From Methylococcales bacterium (lineage in GTDB: Bacteria > Pseudomonadota > Gammaproteobacteria > Methylococcales > Methylomonadaceae), in contig JAGLUC010000039.1 of the NCBI GenBank assembly GCA_023134955.1, positions 1 to 8,466 on the forward strand: DNA of 8,466 nucleotides, read 5' to 3'. Numbering within the stretch: the stretch's first letter is position 1; each line of letters begins with the position of its first letter. The notes beneath the pieces were generated by a model that was given only the letters and a program-made list of their open reading frames with translations, was not told where the DNA came from and searched no databases. Both the position numbers and the translations under genes were made by a program. Below are positions 4,604-8,466 of this stretch, piece by piece.

Positions 4604-5509
4604 ATGGACAATGTGCTTAAACCGTTGCTGGAATCAGCTAATCAAGTCATTTTAGGTAAACAGTTACAAATTAAATTGGCGGTTTGCTGCATATTAGCAA
4701 AGGGACATTTATTAATTGAGGATATACCAGGGGTTGGTAAAACAACTTTATCGCATACCCTGGCAAAATTATTGGGGCTGAATTATCAACGGATTCAATT
4801 CACCAGTGATATTTTACCTGCGGATATTATTGGCGCGACAATTTTCGATGTAGAAAACAGTCAGTTTACATTTCATCCAGGTCCCTTGTTTAATCAAATG
4901 ATTCTTGCCGATGAAATCAATCGCTCCACACCTAAAGCGCAAAGTGCATTGCTGGAAGCAATGGAAGAACGTCAAGTAACCGTAGAAGGCAAAACCTACG
5001 ATTTGCCTCAGCCCTTTTTTGTGATTGCCACTCAAAATCCCTCTCATCAGATTGGTACTTTTCCACTACCCGAATCTCAGTTAGACCGTTTTTTAATGCG
5101 AATTGAGTTAGGCTATCCTGACCGACAAGCTGAACGGGCATTATTGGAAGGGCGTAGCCGGCATAGTTTAATAGAGACTTTAACTGCCCAGTTAAATACT
5201 GAACAATTAGCCCATATTCAACAACAAGTAACTGAGATTCATGTCTCACCTGCTTTACTGGATTATCTGCAAGATTTAATCAATTTCACTAGAGAATCCA
5301 CCGATTATCATTGTGGCTTGTCACCTAGAGCGGGCGTTGCCCTATTAACAGCGGCTAAAGCGTGGGCGTATATGGATGGCAGGCAAGCGGTATTACCCGA
5401 TGATGTACAAGCGGTACTACCCGCAGTTGCAGGACATCGCTTACGTTCAGGCAATACAAATTCTGAATCTATTGTTGCGCCCTTACTTGATAATGTTGCT
5501 GTTTCATAA
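4604..5509 (+). CDS. MoxR-family AAA+ ATPase
   Basis: Cytoplasmic AAA+ ATPase of the MoxR family, a chaperone-like group that remodels or matures membrane and periplasmic complexes, usually with a vWA or DUF58 partner encoded next to it. The product is 301 residues, slightly shorter than many members (about 310-330). Walker A is G43-V-G-K46-T-T, Walker B I100-L-A-D103-E104-I-N-R, sensor 1 A142-T-Q-N145-P, arginine finger L-D-R162-F after P-E-S-Q, and sensor 2 S-P-R242-A-G in the C-terminal lid domain. All catalytic residues are present, so it should hydrolyse ATP. ATG 4604 lacks a ribosome site, but upstream sequence gives no better start. It opens a three-gene operon: the next start is 5 bases after its stop. 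Confidence 0.95.
   Translation: MDNVLKPLLESANQVILGKQLQIKLAVCCILAKGHLLIEDIPGVGKTTLSHTLAKLLGLNYQRIQFTSDILPADIIGATIFDVENSQFTFHPGPLFNQMILADEINRSTPKAQSALLEAMEERQVTVEGKTYDLPQPFFVIATQNPSHQIGTFPLPESQLDRFLMRIELGYPDRQAERALLEGRSRHSLIETLTAQLNTEQLAHIQQQVTEIHVSPALLDYLQDLINFTRESTDYHCGLSPRAGVALLTAAKAWAYMDGRQAVLPDDVQAVLPAVAGHRLRSGNTNSESIVAPLLDNVAVS
5384..5423 (+). repeat. Short direct repeat inside moxR (24-base period)
   Basis: Two 16-base copies of CAAGCGGTA(T/C)TACCCG, at 5384-5399 and 5408-5423, differ at one position. They encode the repeated peptide QAVLP at residues 261-265 and 269-273 in the lid domain. Many MoxR proteins have a similar P-D-D-V-x-A-V-x-P sequence here, so the repeat may partly reflect the family rather than a recent duplication. 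Confidence 0.5.
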
Positions 5510-5514
5510 TTAAA

Positions 5515-6465
5515 GTGGCGTTGAAATTAACAGAGCGCTTTAAGTTAAGCCGTTTTATTAGCGGTGAAAAATCTCGATTTAAGCAATTTACCTTAGGTCA
5601 TCGGCGCATCTTTATTTTGCCGACTCAAAGCGGTTTAGGCTTTGTGGTTTTAATCGCATTACTGTTATTGATTGCTTTTATTTATAACAATAATCTGGCT
5701 TATTTATTGGCATTTTTATTAGCCAGTATTTTCTTTATTACTATCTTGCATAGTTTTAAATCATTAGCTGGTTTGGTATTAACGCAAGGCAACAGTCAGG
5801 CGGTTTTTGCAGGAGAAGCGACTGGGTTTGAGATTATGATAGATAATCCCAATAAAACAGCGCGATTTAATTTACAGGCAAGCCTGGATAAAACATTTAA
5901 TTTCACTTTGCCTGGAGAAGAAAAAAAACGCCTGACACTTTATTCTGCAACTTCCAAAAGAGGCTGGCATCAAATCGAAACAGTGACAATTTCCAGCACC
6001 TATCCATTAGGGCTATTTCGTGCCTGGTCACCGTTGCGGTTTTCAGCCCAGGCATTGGTGTATCCAAAACCCAATTCTATAGAGCGTGACTTTCCAGAAG
6101 CTGAGGGAAATAATGTACAGACCATGCAAAACAATGTTTCACAAAAAGGCAGTGATGATTTTTACGGGCTAAAAGAATATCAACAAGGTGATTCAGTTAA
6201 ACAGATACATTGGAAAGCTTTTGCTAAAGGACAAGGCTTATTCAGCAAGCAATATGCAGGGGATAATTTATCCGAATTATGGCTAAATTATCAGCAAACG
6301 CCTGGACATAATGTAGAAGAACGGCTAAGCCAGTTATGTCGCTGGGTGATTGATGCAGAAAAACTGGGATTGCAATATGGCTTTAGTATTCCTGGGATTA
6401 AATTAGAGCCTGATCATGGACTGATTCATTATGAAAAGTGTTTGCACGCATTGGCATTGTTTTAG
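5515..6465 (+). CDS. Membrane-anchored DUF58 (vWA-like) protein
   Basis: Partner protein of the MoxR ATPase, with a conserved C-terminal DUF58 domain that has a von Willebrand A-like fold. The product is 316 residues from the GTG start, the first usable start after the moxR stop; no ATG and no clear ribosome site are present, so coupling to moxR is likely. The N-terminal basic segment leads to RRIFILPTQSG, then two membrane helices at about residues 42-57 and 61-79. A beta-rich middle section follows, then the family signature Y-Q-Q-G225-D226-S-V-K-Q-I-H232-W-K234-A near residues 222-235. The topology places the long C-terminal part on the cytoplasmic side, where MoxR could reach it. Its stop codon abuts the ATG of the next gene with no gap. 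Molecular function is not established. Confidence 0.93.
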   Translation: MALKLTERFKLSRFISGEKSRFKQFTLGHRRIFILPTQSGLGFVVLIALLLLIAFIYNNNLAYLLAFLLASIFFITILHSFKSLAGLVLTQGNSQAVFAGEATGFEIMIDNPNKTARFNLQASLDKTFNFTLPGEEKKRLTLYSATSKRGWHQIETVTISSTYPLGLFRAWSPLRFSAQALVYPKPNSIERDFPEAEGNNVQTMQNNVSQKGSDDFYGLKEYQQGDSVKQIHWKAFAKGQGLFSKQYAGDNLSELWLNYQQTPGHNVEERLSQLCRWVIDAEKLGLQYGFSIPGIKLEPDHGLIHYEKCLHALALF

Positions 6466-8421
6466 ATGAAGTTAACACTAAATCAACACACCCTTATTTT
6501 TCTATTGCTTTCAATCGGGCTGATTACATTACCGCATATTAACAATATTCCCCTGCCCTTATTTGTTTTTTTCAGCTTGTTATTAATCTGGCGTTTTGTA
6601 GCTATTTGGAAGTCTGATTATTTACCCAACAAGCTGTTTGTATTTTTAATAACAGTTTCAGGTCTGATATTACTTTACAACCAACATCAAGGTTTATTGG
6701 GGCGAGATGCAGGTACCAGTTTATTTGTCACTGCATTAGGACTTAAATTGCTGGAAATTAACAAGGAAAGAGATTTATATCTGATTAGTTATCTGGCTTT
6801 TATTGTGGCAGCATCACAATTTTTATTTCAGCAAAGTATTTTAATGGCAGGCTACATTTTATTTGTTTGCTGCGCTCTACTGGCCACTTTAGTCTCAATT
6901 AACAGCTATAAAGCTGAAACAATTCCAGCACTAAAAACGGCTGCAATAATCATTCTGCAAGCACTACCCTTAGCGATTATTATATTTATTCTTTTTCCAC
7001 GAGTAGAAGCACCTCGGTGGATGATGTTTGATCAGCAATATAGCGCAAGGTCAGGGCTAAGTGACAGTTTAGAGCCAGGTTCAATTAGTCAGTTAGGTAT
7101 GTCAGATGAACTGGTGTTTAGAGTAAAGTTTGAAGGTGATATACCCTCTCCCAATCAACGCTATTGGCGCGGTCCTGTTTTCTCTTATACCGATGGTAAA
7201 CGCTGGACGGAGACTAAAAAACTGTTTTTTCATAAATATATGGATAAACCAGTTTATACAGGAAATGCTTATCAATATACTTTGATGATGGAACCTCAGG
7301 AAAAAGACTGGGTATTTGCATTAGATATGCCTGTCAGCTACCCACAGCCATTAAAGAAGAATGCGCTTTATCAGTTAATCAATCCTGATAATAGCAATGA
7401 GCGTACTGAATATAAAATCAGTTCATACCCTCAATATAATACGGGCTATATTACCAAAACAGAACGTAAGGATAATCTGCAATTACCTGCTCAGCCCTCA
7501 GAAAAAATCACAGAATTAGTCACACAACTTCATGGTTTTGATCAGTCGGCTAATATTTTTATTCAATCTGTTTTAGCGCATTTCAGCAATGAAAATTTTT
7601 ATTACACTTTAATGCCTCCTTTAATGGAGGATAAGCCGATTGAAACTTTTTTATTTGAAAGCCGGTATGGTTTTTGTAGCCATTATGCCACTGCATTTGT
7701 CTATTTAATGAGGGTTGCAGGGATTCCTGCAAGAGTCGTCGGTGGCTACCAAGGTGGAGAGCTTAATAAAATAGGGGGGTTTCTGGAAATCAGGCAAGCC
7801 AATGCCCATGCCTGGGCAGAGGTTTGGTTGCAGGGTAAAGGCTGGACACGATTTGATCCCACAGCCGCTATTGCACCTGAACGTATTGAACAGGATGTTA
7901 ATATTGATTTACAAATTGCCACGGGATTGGTTAATTTTACACCTGTTTATGTCAATGCCAGTAAAGCCATGTCATGGATGAAACAAGTAAGGCAAGCATG
8001 GCGTAGCGTTGATTACGGCTGGCAACGCTGGGTGATTAATTACACCAGTGCCAATCAATCTAAATTTTTAGATACATTAGGAATACGTTCAATTAAATCA
8101 ATGGTCTATTGGCTGATGGTAGCTATCGGCCTGATTGCTCTTTGTTTGGCTTTTGTTATTTTAAAAAATAAGCGATCAAAAATAGATAAGGAATTAATGC
8201 TGTATCAACAGTTTTGTAAAAAACTCGCTAAAGCAGGCATACATAAACAAAACGGGGAGACAGCAAGTACATTTTCTTTACGCGCTCAGAAGCAATGTCC
8301 AGAATTGGCAGATAAAATAAATAAAATAAGCTGTATTTTTATACGTTTACGCTATGAAAAATCATTGGCAGAAGATGATTTTTCTTCTTTCAAACGCGCC
8401 GTTACTAGTTTTAAAGTTTAA
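6466..8421 (+). CDS. tgpA: TgpA-type membrane transglutaminase-like protein
   Basis: Polytopic inner-membrane protein with an external transglutaminase-like domain. Its best-known relative is TgpA of Pseudomonas aeruginosa, which is required for viability and lies beside MoxR and DUF58 genes as here. The product is 651 residues, the usual length. About seven hydrophobic helices fill residues 8-178 (DUF3488 region), followed by a large soluble part. The catalytic triad is complete: C404 in Y-G-F-C-S-H-Y-A, H448 in A-N-A-H-A-W-A-E-V, and D464 in R-F-D-P-T-A-A. A single helix at about 546-567 is followed by a basic cytoplasmic tail resembling DUF4129. The ATG follows the DUF58 stop directly (TAGATG), with no ribosome site. 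TgpA homologues may act as transglutaminases or cysteine peptidases in the periplasm; the target is unknown. Confidence 0.95.
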   Translation: MKLTLNQHTLIFLLLSIGLITLPHINNIPLPLFVFFSLLLIWRFVAIWKSDYLPNKLFVFLITVSGLILLYNQHQGLLGRDAGTSLFVTALGLKLLEINKERDLYLISYLAFIVAASQFLFQQSILMAGYILFVCCALLATLVSINSYKAETIPALKTAAIIILQALPLAIIIFILFPRVEAPRWMMFDQQYSARSGLSDSLEPGSISQLGMSDELVFRVKFEGDIPSPNQRYWRGPVFSYTDGKRWTETKKLFFHKYMDKPVYTGNAYQYTLMMEPQEKDWVFALDMPVSYPQPLKKNALYQLINPDNSNERTEYKISSYPQYNTGYITKTERKDNLQLPAQPSEKITELVTQLHGFDQSANIFIQSVLAHFSNENFYYTLMPPLMEDKPIETFLFESRYGFCSHYATAFVYLMRVAGIPARVVGGYQGGELNKIGGFLEIRQANAHAWAEVWLQGKGWTRFDPTAAIAPERIEQDVNIDLQIATGLVNFTPVYVNASKAMSWMKQVRQAWRSVDYGWQRWVINYTSANQSKFLDTLGIRSIKSMVYWLMVAIGLIALCLAFVILKNKRSKIDKELMLYQQFCKKLAKAGIHKQNGETASTFSLRAQKQCPELADKINKISCIFIRLRYEKSLAEDDFSSFKRAVTSFKV

Positions 8422-8425
8422 AATA

Positions 8426-8466
8426 ATGGCATCTACTCGTCCCGTCCTGAACTTGAAAGATGCAGA
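8426..8466 (+). CDS. Start of a possible further gene, cut by the right edge
   Basis: An ATG 4 bases after the tgpA stop opens a frame that stays open to the end, giving M-A-S-T-R-P-V-L-N-L-K-D-A. The codons are richer in G and C at third positions (CGT CCC GTC CTG AAC) than in the flanking genes. Short R/K-P-V-L-x-L-K motifs occur in ProQ/FinO-domain RNA chaperones, but thirteen residues cannot establish that. The upstream ribosome site is poor (AAAG). It may be a fourth operon member, a separate gene, or chance. Confidence 0.4.
   Translation, partial: MASTRPVLNLKDA

Noticed and set aside
4814..5249. Minus-strand open frames inside moxR
   Set aside because: They run antisense through the Walker B and sensor regions of a clearly coding AAA+ gene, have no family resemblance, and overlap each other in different frames.
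1..8466. A novel defence, retron, toxin-antitoxin or phage-derived system
   Set aside because: No reverse transcriptase, nuclease, integrase, toxin pair or phage gene is visible; all substantial ORFs belong to known housekeeping or envelope families.

Overview
The window is AT-rich chromosomal DNA (roughly 40% G+C by eye) from a gammaproteobacterium. TatC, TatB, HisE and the MoxR/DUF58/TgpA trio all read like gammaproteobacterial proteins. The mixture of AT richness, a FolM/PTR1-type pteridine reductase and a CsbD-like remnant would fit a methanotroph of the Methylococcales, but that placement is an inference and was not tested. Nothing points to a phage, plasmid or defence island. This is mostly housekeeping and cell-envelope DNA with one structured repeat.

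Layout. Positions 1-223 hold only an open reading frame tail of doubtful meaning. A small integral-membrane methyltransferase of the isoprenylcysteine carboxyl methyltransferase (ICMT)/PEMT type lies on the minus strand (224-700). A gene-poor stretch (701-1359) follows. It contains a possible decayed CsbD-like gene and several very short ORFs, none secure. The plus-strand cluster hisE-tatA-tatB-tatC (1360-3005) encodes phosphoribosyl-ATP pyrophosphatase and a complete twin-arginine protein export system, with tight spacing or overlap from tatA onward. Between tatC and the convergent gene downstream sits a paired REP element (3035-3112). It consists of two inverted 31-nt units, each a hairpin with a GTAG-like foot, a structure typical of RAYT-associated REPINs. 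A lipoprotein SGNH/GDSL esterase (minus, 3149-3754) is divergent, with a 15-bp gap, from a pteridine reductase-like SDR (plus, 3770-4501). The last block is the operon moxR-DUF58-tgpA (4604-8421), preceded by a hairpin and a plausible sigma70-type promoter. The first 41 bases of a possible further gene close the window.

How the genes work together. TatABC moves folded, often cofactor-bearing proteins across the inner membrane. HisE, a histidine-biosynthesis enzyme, is linked to it by position only. MoxR (AAA+ ATPase), DUF58 (membrane-anchored, vWA-like fold) and TgpA (polytopic membrane protein with an external transglutaminase domain) form a widely conserved set thought to act together in envelope maintenance. 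The SDR probably reduces dihydropteridines. The esterase would act at the envelope. The least ordinary parts are the REPIN, the decayed region upstream of hisE, and the structured leader region before moxR.
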